A stretch of 64,000 nucleotides of DNA from Herbaspirillum sp. alder98 (GTDB lineage: Bacteria; Pseudomonadota; Gammaproteobacteria; Burkholderiales; Burkholderiaceae_D), in assembly GCF_020179755.1 (NCBI RefSeq), contig NZ_JAIUCY010000007.1:1-64000 (forward strand), read 5' to 3'. Below, piece by piece: positions 34,908 to 44,899 of this stretch. Position 1 is the stretch's first letter. Each line of letters begins with the position of its first letter. The position numbers were made by a program, and so were the translations under genes. A model generated the notes under the pieces. It was not told the origin of the DNA. It saw nothing but the letters and a program-made list of their open reading frames with translations, and did not search any database.

Positions 34908-35303
34908 TTATTCTGCAGTCGGGACTTCTGCGTCGTCGCTGACTTCAGGACGGTCCAGCAGCTCGATGTAAGCCATCGGAGCGTTGTCGCCTTGACGGAA
35001 ACCCATCTTCAGGATGCGCAGGTAGCCGCCGTTACGGGTAGCGTAGCGTGGGCCCAGTTCAGCGAACAGCTTCAACACGATTTCGCGATCGCGCAGACGG
35101 CTGAAAGCCAGACGCTTGTTGGCCAGGGTGTCGGTCTTGCCCAGGGTCAGGATTGGCTCGACGACGCGGCGCAGTTCCTTGGCCTTTGGCAGGGTGGTCT
35201 TGATGGCTTCGTGACGCAGCAGCGAAACGGTCATGTTGCGCAACATGGCCAGACGGTGGGACGAAGTACGATTCAGCTTGCGAAGGCCGTGACGGTGACG
35301 CAT
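34908..35303 (-). CDS. rplQ: 50S ribosomal protein L17
   Basis: The 131-residue protein begins [20 protein letters not shown] and carries [18 protein letters not shown], the universal L17 sequence. A short acidic tail ([12 protein letters not shown]) extends beyond the E. coli core. It is the last gene of the rpsD-rpoA-rplQ group and is followed by a strong terminator. Confidence 0.98.
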   Translation of the reverse strand: MRHRHGLRKLNRTSSHRLAMLRNMTVSLLRHEAIKTTLPKAKELRRVVEPILTLGKTDTLANKRLAFSRLRDREIVLKLFAELGPRYATRNGGYLRILKMGFRQGDNAPMAYIELLDRPEVSDDAEVPTAE

Positions 35304-35413
35304 GGTAATTTCCTTTTAAATAACAGTTTTGATCCAGTTCTTCTATCGGCGCCTGTTGGGCTGACCGCGGACCGGTGATGACGTTTTTTACTACGGGTGC
35401 TGCAACCTGCTGG

Positions 35414-35443
35414 TCCGGAGCGGCCGCAGGCGGTCGCTCCGGA
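35414..35443 (-). other. Strong hairpin in the rpoA-rplQ gap
   Basis: TCCGGAGCG (35414-35422) and CGCTCCGGA (35435-35443) form a perfect 9-base stem with further pairing inside. It lies 11 bases after the rpoA stop and has no U-tract, so it may act as a processing or stability element. Confidence 0.5.
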
Positions 35444-35454
35444 CAACAACGATC

Positions 35455-36432
35455 TTACTTTTCCAGGCCGGCTGGCGGCCAGTTTTCGAGCTTCATGCCC
35501 AAGGTCAGGCCGCGCGATGCCAGCACTTCCTTGATTTCGTTCAGCGACTTGCGACCCAGGTTCGGGGTCTTCAGCAGTTCGTTCTCGCTGCGCTGGATCA
35601 GGTCGCCGATGTAGTAGATGTTTTCGGCCTTCAGGCAGTTTGCCGAACGCACGGTCAATTCCAGGTCGTCGACCGGACGCAACAGGATCGGATCGACCTG
35701 CGGAGCGCGCGATGGTGCTTCTGCAGTCGCTTCGGTGCCTTCCAGTGCCGCGAACACGTTGAGCTGGTCAACCAGCACGCGTGCCGATTGGCGGATCGCT
35801 TCTTCCGGGGTGATGACGCCGTTGGTCTCGATGTTGATGACCAGCTTGTCCAGGTCGGTACGTTGTTCCACACGAGCCGATTCGACCGCATAGGAAACAC
35901 GACGCACAGGCGAGAACGATGCATCCAGGATGATGCGACCGATGGTCTTGTTGGTGTCTTCGGACAGGCGACGCACGTTACCCGGCACGTAGCCACGGCC
36001 CTTCTCGACCTTGATCTGCATATCCAGCTTGCCACCGGCAGTCAGATTGGCGATCACGTGATCGGGGTTGATCAGCTCGACATCGTGTGGCAGGTCGATA
36101 TCCGACGCCAACACAACGCCTTCGCCTTCCTTCTTCAGGGTCAGGGTGACTTCGTCGCGGTTGTGCAGCTTGAAGACCACGCCCTTCAGGTTCAACAGGA
36201 TGTCGACCACGTCTTCCTGAACGCCGTCCAGCGACGAATACTCGTGCACGACACCGGCGATGGTCACTTCGGTCGGAGCATAGCCGGTCATGGTCGAGAG
36301 CAGCACGCGACGCAGCGCGTTACCCAATGTGTGGCCATAGCCACGCTCAAACGGCTCCATGACGACCTTGGCGTGGCCAGGGGCGAGTGCTTCGACTTCG
36401 ATGATACGGGGCTTCAACAAACTGTTTTGCAT
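35455..36432 (-). CDS. rpoA: DNA-directed RNA polymerase subunit alpha
   Basis: The 325-residue subunit has the assembly domain ([20 protein letters not shown], through about 230) and the C-terminal domain that binds UP elements and activators ([40 protein letters not shown]). Length is normal. It sits between rpsD and rplQ as in other bacteria. The beta and beta' subunits are encoded at 58758-62867 and 54287-58534 in the same cluster. Confidence 0.99.
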   Translation of the reverse strand: MQNSLLKPRIIEVEALAPGHAKVVMEPFERGYGHTLGNALRRVLLSTMTGYAPTEVTIAGVVHEYSSLDGVQEDVVDILLNLKGVVFKLHNRDEVTLTLKKEGEGVVLASDIDLPHDVELINPDHVIANLTAGGKLDMQIKVEKGRGYVPGNVRRLSEDTNKTIGRIILDASFSPVRRVSYAVESARVEQRTDLDKLVINIETNGVITPEEAIRQSARVLVDQLNVFAALEGTEATAEAPSRAPQVDPILLRPVDDLELTVRSANCLKAENIYYIGDLIQRSENELLKTPNLGRKSLNEIKEVLASRGLTLGMKLENWPPAGLEK

Positions 36433-36490
36433 GAAATGTCCTTTTCAATACCCTCGGCTCGTTACGCCGATAAGGCTGACGGCAAATCGG

Positions 36491-36514
36491 AAAATGCCCA
36501 CCGGAGGGTGGGCA
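36491..36514 (-). terminator. Terminator-like attenuator between rpsD and rpoA
   Basis: On the minus strand TGCCCACC and GGTGGGCA (36495-36514) form an 8-base stem with a four-base loop, followed by TTTTCC. The U-tract is short, so partial termination that lowers rpoA relative to rpsD is plausible. Confidence 0.5.
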
Positions 36515-36537
36515 CAGGGATACTGCTTGCTACGAAA

Positions 36538-37161
36538 TTAACGCGAGTACAGTTCGACGATCAGCGATTCGTTGACGTCGTTGGCGATTTCGCTGCGGTC
36601 AGGCGACGACTTGAAGGTAGCTTCCAGCTTCTTCGAGTCGACCGACACCCACGATGGGTAACCGGATTGCTCTGCCAGCGACAGCGCTTCGGCGATACGC
36701 ACTTGCTTCTTGGCCTTTTCACGGATGGCGACGACGTCACCAGCCTTGACCGAGTACGAAGCGATGTTGACGACCTTGCCGTTCACGGTCAGGGCCTTGT
36801 GCGACACCAGCTGACGTGCTTCAGCGCGGGTCGAACCGAAACCCATGCGGTAGACGACGTTGTCCAGACGCGATTCCAGCAGCTTCAACAGGTTTTCACC
36901 GGTGTTGCCCTTGCGACGATCGGCTTCAGCGAAGTAGCGGCGGAACTGACGCTCGAGGACGCCGTACATGCGCTTGACCTTTTGCTTTTCGCGCAATTGG
37001 TTGCCGTAGTCGGAGGTGCGGGCACCCGAAGTGCGACCATGTTGGCCTGGCTTGGAATCCAGCTTGCACTTGGAATCCAGCGAGCGACGTGCGCTCTTCA
37101 GGAACAGGTCAGTGCCTTCGCGGCGGGAGAGCTTTGCTTTTGGTCCGATATAACGTGCCAC
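36538..37161 (-). CDS. rpsD: 30S ribosomal protein S4
   Basis: The 207-residue protein begins [20 protein letters not shown] and has the S4 RNA-binding domain ([20 protein letters not shown] and [14 protein letters not shown]). S4 nucleates 30S assembly and in E. coli represses the alpha operon by binding its own message. Here a structured 173-base gap with a TATAAT box lies directly upstream (37162-37334). Confidence 0.98.
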   Translation of the reverse strand: MARYIGPKAKLSRREGTDLFLKSARRSLDSKCKLDSKPGQHGRTSGARTSDYGNQLREKQKVKRMYGVLERQFRRYFAEADRRKGNTGENLLKLLESRLDNVVYRMGFGSTRAEARQLVSHKALTVNGKVVNIASYSVKAGDVVAIREKAKKQVRIAEALSLAEQSGYPSWVSVDSKKLEATFKSSPDRSEIANDVNESLIVELYSR

Positions 37162-37334
37162 AGTATTTCCTTTGTTAAATGACGTCCCGAACTGCCGGAC
37201 GCTAGTCTGATCTGCTTGAAATCAGACAGTGGGCTTAAGAACAAAACCCGCCAAGGTCGTTGGCGGGTGGAATCCGTTGCTTTTGCCGGGGCTTTTCAGC
37301 CTGAATCCGGCAAAGCGCAAGATTATACTACAAA
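37162..37334 (-). promoter_or_regulatory. rpsD leader: TATAAT box, hairpin and terminator-like hairpin
   Basis: Right after the rpsK stop the minus strand has a perfect TATAAT (37322-37327), though no good -35. Next comes a hairpin TTTGCCGG/CCGGCAAA (37282-37314) with an inner GGCT/AGCC stem. Then ACCCGCCAA/TTGGCGGGT (37246-37268) is followed by TTTTGTTCTT, a terminator-like element 85 bases before the rpsD start. This order looks like an attenuation leader. Confidence 0.6.
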
Positions 37335-37739
37335 TTAGATACGACGACGCTTCGGCGGACGGCAGCCGTTGTGCGGTACCGGAGTCACGTCCTGGATCAA
37401 GGTGATCTTGATACCCAGGTTGTTCAACGCACGCACGGAGGATTCACGGCCTGGGCCTGGGCCCTTGATGCGCACTTCCAGGTTCTTGATGCCGCATTCG
37501 ACCGCAACCTTGCCTGCGGTTTCAGCCGCGACCTGGGCTGCGAACGGAGTCGACTTACGCGAACCCTTGAAGCCAGCACCGCCAGCGGTCGCCCACGACA
37601 GGGTGTTGCCCTGACGATCGGTGATCGTGATGATGGTGTTGTTGAACGAAGCGTGAACGAACGCGATACCTTCGGCGACGTTCTTCTTGACTTTCTTACG
37701 CACACGCGATGCTGCTGCGTTATTGGGGCTTTTTGCCAT
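37335..37739 (-). CDS. rpsK: 30S ribosomal protein S11
   Basis: The 134-residue protein carries [20 protein letters not shown], the [20 protein letters not shown] segment and the C-terminal [17 protein letters not shown], all diagnostic of S11. It forms part of the 30S platform with S6 and S18. It follows rpsM after 51 bases. Confidence 0.98.
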   Translation of the reverse strand: MAKSPNNAAASRVRKKVKKNVAEGIAFVHASFNNTIITITDRQGNTLSWATAGGAGFKGSRKSTPFAAQVAAETAGKVAVECGIKNLEVRIKGPGPGRESSVRALNNLGIKITLIQDVTPVPHNGCRPPKRRRI

Positions 37740-37790
37740 AATGATTTCCTTGAATCCGACCAGTGACTAGCGACGACGCGCCTGCCGGGA

Positions 37791-38156
37791 TTATTTCTTC
37801 AACGATTGAGCGGCCTTGCGCGGACCCTTGCGAGTACGAGCGTTGGTGCGAGTACGTTGGCCGCGCACTGGCAGACCGCGACGGTGACGCAGACCGCGAT
37901 AGCAACCCAGATCCATCAGACGCTTGATGTTCATGGACAGCTCGCGGCGCAGATCGCCTTCGACCACGAACTTGGCGATCTCGTCACGCAGCTTTTCGAG
38001 TTCGTTGTCGTCCAGGTCCTTGACCTTCTTGTTGGTCGGGACACCGGTCGCAACACAGATATCCTCTGCGCGCGGACGGCCAATACCGTAGATGGCGGTC
38101 AAGCCGATGACGGTGTGCTGATGGTTGGGGATGTTAACCCCTGCAATACGTGCCAT
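37791..38156 (-). CDS. rpsM: 30S ribosomal protein S13
   Basis: The 121-residue protein begins [20 protein letters not shown] and contains [20 protein letters not shown] at the C-terminal end, the S13 hallmark. It contacts the 50S subunit at bridge B1. It lies 28 bases downstream of rpmJ, the usual first gene pair of the alpha operon. Confidence 0.98.
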   Translation of the reverse strand: MARIAGVNIPNHQHTVIGLTAIYGIGRPRAEDICVATGVPTNKKVKDLDDNELEKLRDEIAKFVVEGDLRRELSMNIKRLMDLGCYRGLRHRRGLPVRGQRTRTNARTRKGPRKAAQSLKK

Positions 38157-38184
38157 TCGTTATTCCTCGATCAATAACGTTAAG

Positions 38185-38298
38185 TTAACCTTGGCGCTGC
38201 TTATGACGGGGTTCGGTGCAGATCACACGAACGACGCCATTGCGCTTGATGATTTTGCAGTTGCGGCAGATCCGCTTGACTGATGCGAGCACTTTCAT
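38185..38298 (-). CDS. rpmJ: 50S ribosomal protein L36
   Basis: Translating the minus strand from the ATG at 38296-38298 gives a 37-residue protein starting [20 protein letters not shown] and ending EPRHKQRQG. It has the C-C-C-H zinc ribbon (CRNC, later Cys and His) of the zinc-binding L36 form. It lies between secY and rpsM. The frequent neighbour infA is missing from the 98-base secY-rpmJ gap. Confidence 0.96.
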   Translation of the reverse strand: MKVLASVKRICRNCKIIKRNGVVRVICTEPRHKQRQG

Positions 38299-38396
38299 TG
38301 TGGCCCTCTTTCTTTCAATACTAGGTTCGATTCACACTGTTACTTGGCACGGAACACTAAGCGTTCCCTGTCGCGTTCCCCTGGGTGACACACCGC

Positions 38397-39728
38397 TCAA
38401 CGCGGGGTCATGCCACCCTTGAAATTCGCCTTGCGGAGTAACGATTCATATTGCTGCGACATTACGTAGTTCTGCACTTGGGCCATGAAGTCCATCGTCA
38501 CGACCACAATGATCAGCAGCGAGGTGCCACCAAAATAGAACGGCACTTTCCAGCGGGCAATCAGGAACTCAGGCAACAGACAGACCAGCGTGATATACAC
38601 CGCACCAGCCAATGTCAGACGCATCAAGATCTTGTCGATGTAACGCGCCGTCTGGTCACCCGGTCGAATACCCGGAACAAATGCACCACTCTTCTTCAGG
38701 TTATCTGCAGTTTCCTTGCTGTTGAATACCAGCGCAGTATAGAAAAAGCAGAAGAACACGATTGCTACCGCATACAGCAAGGCGTGGATAGGTTCACCCG
38801 GCGCCATCGACGCTGCCAGATCCTTCAGAAAACGAATGAAGGGATTCGAGCTATCGCCAGAGGTAAACCAGCTCGTAATCGTCGCCGGAAACAAGATGAT
38901 CGACGAAGCGAAGATCGGTGGGATCACGCCTGCCATGTTCAACTTCAGCGGCAGGTGGCTGCTTTGACCACCGTAGATCTTGTTACCGACCTGACGCTTG
39001 GCATAGTTCACCAGGATCTTGCGCTGGCCGCGTTCAATGAACACCACCAGGAAAGTCACCAGCGCCACGATCACGCAGATCAGAATTGCCGACAGCGCAT
39101 TCATCGAACCAGTACGAACCAGCTCGAACAAACCACCCAGAGCATTCGGCAGACCTGCAGCAATACCAGCGAAGATGATGATCGAGATACCGTTGCCCAG
39201 ACCACGCTCAGTGATTTGCTCACCCAGCCACATCAGGAACATCGTACCGGTCACCAGGGTCACTACCGTCGTCATGCGAAACGCCAGACCTGGATCCAGC
39301 ACCAGACCAGCTTGCGATTCAAGTGCCACCGCAATGCCAAGCGCCTGGAACGTCGCCAGCACCAGCGTGCCGTAACGGGTGTACTGGGTAATCTTGCGAC
39401 GCCCCGATTCTCCCTCTTTCTTCAGCGCTTCCAGCTGCGGCGAAACTACCGACAGCAGCTGCATGATGATCGACGCCGAGATATACGGCATGATCCCCAG
39501 TGCAAAGATCGTGAAACGCGACAGTGCACCACCCGAGAACATGTTGAACATGCCCAGGATGCCGCCCTGGTTCTGCTTGAACAATTGCGCCAATTGCGTC
39601 GGATCAATACCCGGAACCGGGATATGTGCACCGATGCGATAGACGATCAACGCCCCCAGCAGGAACCACAGACGGCTCCAAGGGAAACCCTTGGCTGCGC
39701 CCTTCGCTAATTGAGGAGTAGTTGCCAA
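38397..39728 (-). CDS. secY: Protein translocase subunit SecY
   Basis: The 443-residue membrane protein has ten hydrophobic helices and the SecY signatures [40 protein letters not shown] and [15 protein letters not shown]. It forms the SecYEG channel; the feeding chaperone SecB is encoded at 15268-15759. It lies 19 bases after rplO at the end of the spc group. Confidence 0.98.
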   Translation of the reverse strand: MATTPQLAKGAAKGFPWSRLWFLLGALIVYRIGAHIPVPGIDPTQLAQLFKQNQGGILGMFNMFSGGALSRFTIFALGIMPYISASIIMQLLSVVSPQLEALKKEGESGRRKITQYTRYGTLVLATFQALGIAVALESQAGLVLDPGLAFRMTTVVTLVTGTMFLMWLGEQITERGLGNGISIIIFAGIAAGLPNALGGLFELVRTGSMNALSAILICVIVALVTFLVVFIERGQRKILVNYAKRQVGNKIYGGQSSHLPLKLNMAGVIPPIFASSIILFPATITSWFTSGDSSNPFIRFLKDLAASMAPGEPIHALLYAVAIVFFCFFYTALVFNSKETADNLKKSGAFVPGIRPGDQTARYIDKILMRLTLAGAVYITLVCLLPEFLIARWKVPFYFGGTSLLIIVVVTMDFMAQVQNYVMSQQYESLLRKANFKGGMTPR

Positions 39729-39747
39729 TTATTGCTCCGGGTTCGGA

Positions 39748-40182
39748 TCACTCAGCGACGGAACCGCCAGCGGCTTCAATAGCAGCCTTGGCACCCTTGG
39801 TCGCGATCAGACCCTTGACGGTCACTTTCTTGGTCAATTCGCCGGCCTTGATGATGCGCACGACACGAGCCAGTTCCGACACCAGGCCGGCTTGCTTCAA
39901 TGCCAATACATCGATCTCTGCGACTGGCAGCTTTTCCAGATCGGACAAACGGACTTCAGCCTTGTACGGCGTTGCCAGCGACTTGAAACCACGCTTTGGC
40001 AGACGGCGTTGCAGAGGCATCTGACCGCCTTCGAAACCGACCTTGTGGAAACCGCCCGAACGCGACTTCTGACCCTTGTGACCACGGCCGGAGGTTTTAC
40101 CCAGACCCGAACCGATGCCACGACCGACGCGACGCTTGTAGTGCTTTGCGCCTTCTGCGGGTTGGATTGTGTTTAATTCCAT
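39748..40182 (-). CDS. rplO: 50S ribosomal protein L15
   Basis: The 144-residue protein begins [20 protein letters not shown] and has [19 protein letters not shown], the Gly-rich L15 N-terminal extension. The ATG at 40180-40182 was preferred over an upstream in-frame codon because it gives the usual MELN start. It lies between rpmD and secY. Confidence 0.98.
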   Translation of the reverse strand: MELNTIQPAEGAKHYKRRVGRGIGSGLGKTSGRGHKGQKSRSGGFHKVGFEGGQMPLQRRLPKRGFKSLATPYKAEVRLSDLEKLPVAEIDVLALKQAGLVSELARVVRIIKAGELTKKVTVKGLIATKGAKAAIEAAGGSVAE

Positions 40183-40208
40183 GATTTGCTCCGTTCGCAA
40201 GCTGACGC

Positions 40209-40388
40209 TTACGAAACAACCTTCACAAGATAGGACACTTTGTTGATCATGCCGCGCACCGACGGGGTATCTTCCAGCACCGATACCGAGTTGACGCGAC
40301 GCAGACCCAGACCGCGCACGGTCGCGCGGTGGTCCTGACGAGTACCGATCAGACCCTTGACCAGCTGAACTTTGATTGTGTTCGACAT
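40209..40388 (-). CDS. rpmD: 50S ribosomal protein L30
   Basis: The 59-residue protein [20 protein letters not shown] continues to [17 protein letters not shown], a standard bacterial L30. The start is the ATG of MSNTIK, 10 bases after the rpsE stop. Confidence 0.97.
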   Translation of the reverse strand: MSNTIKVQLVKGLIGTRQDHRATVRGLGLRRVNSVSVLEDTPSVRGMINKVSYLVKVVS

Positions 40389-40398
40389 CTGATTCACC

Positions 40399-40917
40399 TT
40401 AGCCCAGGATATCTTCGACCGACTTGCCGCGCTTGGCAGCAACTTCAGCCGGAGTGTTCATCTTCGACAGACCGTCGAGGGTGGCACGCACCATGTTGTA
40501 GGGGTTGGTCGAACCAGTCGACTTCGCCACCACGTTGGTCACGCCCATCACTTCGAAGATCGCGCGCATCGGGCCGCCGGCGATAACGCCAGTACCGTCC
40601 TTGGCAGGCGACATCAACACCGACGAGGCGCCGTGCTTGCCGTGCACCGTGTGGTGCAGGGTGCCGTTCTTCAGCGTAACCTTGATCATCTTGCGACGGG
40701 CTTCTTCCATCGCCTTCTGAACGGCCACTGGCACTTCCTTCGACTTGCCCTTGCCCATGCCGATGCGGCCATCGCCGTCACCAACCACTGCCAGCGCAGC
40801 GAAACCCATGATACGGCCGCCCTTCACCACTTTGGTGACGCGATTGACCGCGATCATCTTTTCGCGCATGCCGTCATCAGGCTTGTCGCTTTGCTGTTTC
40901 GATTGCATTTTTGCCAT
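40399..40917 (-). CDS. rpsE: 30S ribosomal protein S5
   Basis: The 172-residue protein has the S5 double-stranded-RNA-binding-like domain ([20 protein letters not shown]) and the C-terminal domain ([20 protein letters not shown]). It takes part in decoding fidelity and the mRNA entry channel. It is flanked by rplR and rpmD in the standard spc order. Confidence 0.98.
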   Translation of the reverse strand: MAKMQSKQQSDKPDDGMREKMIAVNRVTKVVKGGRIMGFAALAVVGDGDGRIGMGKGKSKEVPVAVQKAMEEARRKMIKVTLKNGTLHHTVHGKHGASSVLMSPAKDGTGVIAGGPMRAIFEVMGVTNVVAKSTGSTNPYNMVRATLDGLSKMNTPAEVAAKRGKSVEDILG

Positions 40918-40929
40918 GATGAATATCCC

Positions 40930-41292
40930 TTAGAACTTCAGGCCGGCTTCACGCGCAGCCTCAGCCAGCGCCTTGACGCGACCGTGATAACGGAAACCCG
41001 AGCGATCGAAAGCGACTTCGGTGACGCCAGCCTTCAGGGCCTTTTCGGCGACGCGCTTGCCGATCAGCGCAGCAGCAGCAGCGTTGCCGCCGTTGCCCGA
41101 CTGTGCTGCCAGCTCGGCGCGAACTTCGGCTTCCAGAGTCGAGGCCGAAGCCAGAACGTTGGAATCCGGACCGATGACGCTCGCGTAGATGTGCGTATTG
41201 GTGCGATGCACGGCCAGGCGATTGACCTTCAGTTCTGCGATCTTGGCGCGAGTCTGAGTCGCACGGCGCAGGCGAGATTGTTTCTTGTCCAT
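40930..41292 (-). CDS. rplR: 50S ribosomal protein L18
   Basis: The 120-residue protein begins [20 protein letters not shown] and ends [21 protein letters not shown], typical L18, which binds 5S rRNA. A TTG two codons upstream is possible, but the ATG at 41290-41292 has AGGGG at suitable spacing. Confidence 0.98.
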   Translation of the reverse strand: MDKKQSRLRRATQTRAKIAELKVNRLAVHRTNTHIYASVIGPDSNVLASASTLEAEVRAELAAQSGNGGNAAAAALIGKRVAEKALKAGVTEVAFDRSGFRYHGRVKALAEAAREAGLKF

Positions 41293-41304
41293 CGTCAACC
41301 CCTA

Positions 41305-41838
41305 TTACTTCTTCTTGGTTTCTTTGAGCGTCACCACTTCGTCGCTATAGCGCACGCCCTTGCCCTTATAGGGTTCGGGTTCGCGATAAGCACGAATTTC
41401 AGCGGCGACCTGACCGACCACCTGACGATCGATACCCTTGATCAGGATTTCGGTCTGTGTCGGGGTCTCAACCTTGATACCAGCAGGCATCTGGTGCACG
41501 ATCGGGTGCGAAAAGCCCAGCGACAGATTCAGCTTGTCGCCTTGAGCTTGTGCACGGAAACCAACGCCAACCAATTGCAGCTTTCTTTCGAAGCCCTTGG
41601 TGACGCCGTTGACCATGTTATTGACCAGAGCACGCAGGGTACCGGACATCGCGTTTGCTTCGCGGCTGTCATCAGCCACTTCGAAGCTCAGCGAGCCATT
41701 GTTGTTTGCAACCTTGACCTTACCGGTCAGGGGTTGCGTCAACGAGCCCAGCGGGCCCTTGACGGTGATTGCTGTTGCCGTGATGGTCGCTTCCGCGCCA
41801 CTTGGCAGTGCAACAGGCATTTTACCTACACGAGACAT
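41305..41838 (-). CDS. rplF: 50S ribosomal protein L6
   Basis: The 177-residue protein begins [20 protein letters not shown] and ends [23 protein letters not shown] sequence, the universal L6 C-terminal motif. It lies near the GTPase-associated region of the 50S subunit. It follows rpsH by 10 bases. Confidence 0.98.
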   Translation of the reverse strand: MSRVGKMPVALPSGAEATITATAITVKGPLGSLTQPLTGKVKVANNNGSLSFEVADDSREANAMSGTLRALVNNMVNGVTKGFERKLQLVGVGFRAQAQGDKLNLSLGFSHPIVHQMPAGIKVETPTQTEILIKGIDRQVVGQVAAEIRAYREPEPYKGKGVRYSDEVVTLKETKKK

Positions 41839-41848
41839 ATTGCACTCC

Positions 41849-42244
41849 TTAGGCCACGTAGCAAATCACTTCGCCACCGACACCGGTTGCGCGTGCTTTG
41901 CGGTCAGTCATCACGCCGCGTGGAGTGGACACAATCGCCACACCCAAGCCATTCATGACGTTCGGAATATCATCCTTGCCCTTGTAGATGCGCAGGCCCG
42001 GACGGGACACGCGCTCGAGGCGTTCGATGACCGGACGACCGGCGTAATACTTCAAACCAATTTTCAATTCTGCTTTGCCGCCAGCGTCGACAACAGCGAA
42101 ATCTTCGATGTAACCCTCGTCCTTCAGGACGTTGGCAATTGCAACCTTCACTTTGGAAGAAGGCATGGCGACAGTAGTCTTTTTCACGCCTTGTGCATTG
42201 CGGATACGGGTCAGCATATCGGCGATAGGATCGCTCATACTCAT
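41849..42244 (-). CDS. rpsH: 30S ribosomal protein S8
   Basis: The 131-residue protein begins [20 protein letters not shown] and ends with the S8 signature [21 protein letters not shown]8 is the translational repressor of the spc operon in E. coli; whether that holds here is not known. The first of two close ATGs has AGGAG 8 bases ahead. Confidence 0.98.
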   Translation of the reverse strand: MSMSDPIADMLTRIRNAQGVKKTTVAMPSSKVKVAIANVLKDEGYIEDFAVVDAGGKAELKIGLKYYAGRPVIERLERVSRPGLRIYKGKDDIPNVMNGLGVAIVSTPRGVMTDRKARATGVGGEVICYVA

Positions 42245-42258
42245 TGCTTGTTCTCCTA

Positions 42259-42564
42259 TTACCAGCTAGCTTTGGTCAAACCCGGGATTTCGCCACGCAT
42301 GGCGATTTCACGGACCTTGATACGGCCCAATCCGAACTTACGGAAGGTGCCACGGGGACGACCGGTCAAGGCGCAACGATTGCGTTGACGGGTCGGAGCC
42401 GAGTTACGCGGCAGCGCCTGCAACTTCAGGCGAGCTTCGTAACGCTCTTCTTCCGACTTCGATTGATCGTTGATAACAGCCTTCAACTCAGCACGCTTGC
42501 CGGCATACTTCTTCACCAGGTCGGCGCGCTTCTGTTCGCGGTTAATCAGTGCCAGTTTTGCCAT
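42259..42564 (-). CDS. rpsN: 30S ribosomal protein S14 (zinc-independent form)
   Basis: The 101-residue protein begins [20 protein letters not shown] and ends [20 protein letters not shown]. It is the long form without the CxxC zinc pairs. It lies between rplE and rpsH. Confidence 0.98.
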   Translation of the reverse strand: MAKLALINREQKRADLVKKYAGKRAELKAVINDQSKSEEERYEARLKLQALPRNSAPTRQRNRCALTGRPRGTFRKFGLGRIKVREIAMRGEIPGLTKASW

Positions 42565-42571
42565 GGCATCC

Positions 42572-43111
42572 TCAGTTTCTGAACGGGAATTTAAATGCGG
42601 CGAGGAGCGCTTTCGCTTCGTCGTCGGTCTTGGCAGTCGTGGTGATACTGATGTTCATACCACGCAGCGCATCGATCTTGTCGTACTCGATTTCGGGGAA
42701 AATGATCTGCTCTTTCACACCGATGTTGTAGTTGCCACGACCGTCGAATGCACGACCGGAAACGCCACGGAAGTCACGAACGCGCGGCAGCGCGACAGTG
42801 ATGAAGCGATCCAGGAATTCGTACATGCGGGCGCCGCGCAGGGTCACCATGCAACCGATCGGGTAGCCTTCGCGGATCTTGAACCCGGCGATCGCTTTGC
42901 GCGCCTTGGTCACGACCGGCTTCTGGCCGGCGATCTTGGTCAGGTCGCCCACGGCGTGTTCGATGATCTTCTTGTCCGCAACCGCTTCCGACAGACCCAT
43001 GTTCAGGGTGATCTTCAGAATGCGTGGAACTTCCATCACCGACTTGTACGAATACTTTGCGGTCAGGTCGGCAACGACCTTTTCTTTATAAAACTCTTGA
43101 AGACGTGCCAT
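42572..43111 (-). CDS. rplE: 50S ribosomal protein L5
   Basis: The 179-residue protein contains [20 protein letters not shown] and [19 protein letters not shown], diagnostic of L5, which anchors 5S rRNA to the 50S subunit. It is 5 bases after rplX. Confidence 0.98.
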   Translation of the reverse strand: MARLQEFYKEKVVADLTAKYSYKSVMEVPRILKITLNMGLSEAVADKKIIEHAVGDLTKIAGQKPVVTKARKAIAGFKIREGYPIGCMVTLRGARMYEFLDRFITVALPRVRDFRGVSGRAFDGRGNYNIGVKEQIIFPEIEYDKIDALRGMNISITTTAKTDDEAKALLAAFKFPFRN

Positions 43112-43116
43112 GATAA

Positions 43117-43431
43117 TTAAACCTTAACGACTTCGCCGCTGGACTTGTAAGCACGGACTTTCTTGCCGTCCACTTGCTTGTAAGCCACGCGATCTGCCTT
43201 GCCGGAAGCTGCGTTGAACAACGCAACATTCGACACGTGAATTGGCATCAGCTTATCGACGATGCCGCCAGTTGCACCTGTCATCGGGTTAGGACGGGTC
43301 GCTTTCTTAGCAACGTTCACGCCTTCCACGATAACGTAGTCAGCGCTGACGCAAGCACTCACGACGCCGCGCTTGCCCTTGTCTTTGCCGGTCAACACGA
43401 TGACTTCATCGTTTTTACGAATCTTTGCCAT
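43117..43431 (-). CDS. rplX: 50S ribosomal protein L24
   Basis: The 104-residue protein begins [20 protein letters not shown], the KOW-motif start of L24, an early assembly protein of the 50S subunit. The ATG at 43429-43431 gives the normal length; a GTG two codons upstream is less likely. Confidence 0.98.
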   Translation of the reverse strand: MAKIRKNDEVIVLTGKDKGKRGVVSACVSADYVIVEGVNVAKKATRPNPMTGATGGIVDKLMPIHVSNVALFNAASGKADRVAYKQVDGKKVRAYKSSGEVVKV

Positions 43432-43440
43432 GACCACTCC

Positions 43441-43809
43441 TTACAGAACTTCAGGTGCCAGGGAAACGATCTTCATGAAGCGCTCAGTGCGCAGCTCACG
43501 AGTCACCGGCCCAAAAATACGGGTACCGATCGGCTCGAGCTTGGCATTCAGCAGCACTGCTGCATTGCCATCGAACTTGACCAGCGAACCATCTTGACGA
43601 CGCACGCCCTTGGCGGTACGAACGACGACAGCATTGTAAATCTCGCCCTTCTTGACGCGACCGCGTGGAGCGGCGCTCTTGACGGTGACCTTGATCACGT
43701 CGCCAATGCCCGCATAGCGGCGCTTGGAACCACCCAAGACCTTGATGCACAGAACTTCGCGCGCACCGGTGTTGTCGGCCACTTCGAGCCGGCTTTCAGT
43801 TTGAATCAT
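43441..43809 (-). CDS. rplN: 50S ribosomal protein L14
   Basis: The 122-residue protein begins [20 protein letters not shown] and ends [12 protein letters not shown], identical in layout to L14 of other bacteria. It is the first gene of the spc group and is preceded by an unusual 191-base structured gap (43810-44000). Confidence 0.98.
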   Translation of the reverse strand: MIQTESRLEVADNTGAREVLCIKVLGGSKRRYAGIGDVIKVTVKSAAPRGRVKKGEIYNAVVVRTAKGVRRQDGSLVKFDGNAAVLLNAKLEPIGTRIFGPVTRELRTERFMKIVSLAPEVL

Positions 43810-44000
43810 GATATTTTCTTTCCCAACTTAATCCGCGAATCGCACGATGCGAAACTCGGTCAGTCTTGGTCCTGTTAGCAAGCGAACTCGCTAGTTAGGG
43901 GACGAATATAAAGCTACTTTTTTACTAACCTTGCCAGCGTGGCGCAGCAAGGACAGAGCTCGATATTATGTCAGCATAATATCGAGCCTGCAAGAACTAC
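43810..44000 (-). promoter_or_regulatory. rplN leader with a 13-base palindromic hairpin and extended -10 box
   Basis: Between rpsQ and rplN the minus strand has GCTCGATATTATG-CTGA-CATAATATCGAGC, a perfect 13-base stem (43958-43987). Its second arm carries TGACATAAT, an extended -10 match, with TTGCAG 17 bases upstream. Downstream are an AT-rich TTTATATT patch, a stem TAGCGAG-TTCG-CTTGCTA and a small TCGCA/TGCGA stem before the rplN start. No U-tract follows the large hairpin. Confidence 0.55.
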
Positions 44001-44273
44001 TTATACGATTTGTGCTTCCTGCACAACGCGTGTCACTGTCCAGGCTTTGGTCTTGGAGACCGGACGGCCTTCCTGGATTTCAACGACGTCGCCTTCCTTG
44101 GCAGTGTTCGACTCGTCATGTGCGTGGTACTTCTTGGTACGCATGATGATTTTGCCGTACAGCGGGTGCTTGACGTGACGTTCGATCAAGACGGTAACAG
44201 TCTTGTCCATCTTGTCGGACACAACTTTGCCAATCAGCGTGCGCTTGAGCGCCTGTTTCACTTGATCGTTCAT
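44001..44273 (-). CDS. rpsQ: 30S ribosomal protein S17
   Basis: The 90-residue protein contains [20 protein letters not shown] and [20 protein letters not shown], diagnostic of S17, a primary 16S rRNA-binding protein. Its start overlaps the rpmC stop by four bases (ATGA), indicating translational coupling. Confidence 0.98.
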   Translation of the reverse strand: MNDQVKQALKRTLIGKVVSDKMDKTVTVLIERHVKHPLYGKIIMRTKKYHAHDESNTAKEGDVVEIQEGRPVSKTKAWTVTRVVQEAQIV

Positions 44274-44464
44274 TGTTGACCATCCTTCGAGTTGATCACA
44301 GTTTTCACACGCGCGATGTCGCGACGTACTTTCTTCAGCTGTGCGGTATTGTTCAGTTGCTGAGTTGCAATTTGCATACGCAGGCTGAACTGGGCCTTCA
44401 ACAACTCACCCAGTTCTTTATCCAGCGCAGCCTTGTCCTTACCGCGGAGTTCCGATGCTTTCAT
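44270..44464 (-). CDS. rpmC: 50S ribosomal protein L29
   Basis: The 64-residue protein begins [20 protein letters not shown] and contains [20 protein letters not shown], standard L29, which lies at the polypeptide exit. It overlaps rpsQ and follows rplP by 13 bases. Confidence 0.98.
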   Translation of the reverse strand: MKASELRGKDKAALDKELGELLKAQFSLRMQIATQQLNNTAQLKKVRRDIARVKTVINSKDGQQ

Positions 44465-44477
44465 ATTCCGCTCCTAA

Positions 44478-44897
44478 TTATTGACCGACTTGACGAACAA
44501 CAAAAGTCGTCGCCAGCGGCAATTTGGCAGCAGCCAAACGGAACGCCTCGCGCGCCAAAGTCTCGTCGACACCGTCCATCTCGTACAGTACCTTACCTGG
44601 CTGGATTTCAGCCACGTAGTACTCCGGATTACCCTTACCGTTACCCATACGCACTTCTGCAGGCTTCTGGGAAATTGGCTTGTCCGGGAAAACGCGGATC
44701 CAGATACGACCACCGCGCTTGATGTGACGAGTCATCGCACGACGTGCAGCTTCGATCTGACGTGCGGTCAGACGGCCACGGCCGACTGCCTTCAGACCAA
44801 AGTCGCCGAACGACACTGCTGTTCCGCGGGTGTGCGAAATACCAGTGTTACGACCCTTTTGTTCTTTACGATATTTTCTACGTGCTGGTTGCAGCAT
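44478..44897 (-). CDS. rplP: 50S ribosomal protein L16
   Basis: The 139-residue protein begins [20 protein letters not shown] and contains [20 protein letters not shown] and the [20 protein letters not shown] loop that reaches toward the peptidyl transferase centre. It starts 2 bases after rpsC. Confidence 0.98.
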   Translation of the reverse strand: MLQPARRKYRKEQKGRNTGISHTRGTAVSFGDFGLKAVGRGRLTARQIEAARRAMTRHIKRGGRIWIRVFPDKPISQKPAEVRMGNGKGNPEYYVAEIQPGKVLYEMDGVDETLAREAFRLAAAKLPLATTFVVRQVGQ

Positions 44898-44899
44898 GA

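Noticed and set aside
43958..43987. The 13-base palindrome as an intrinsic terminator of the S10 genes
   Set aside because: No U-tract follows on the minus strand, and one arm contains an extended -10 match, so a regulatory or promoter role is more likely.
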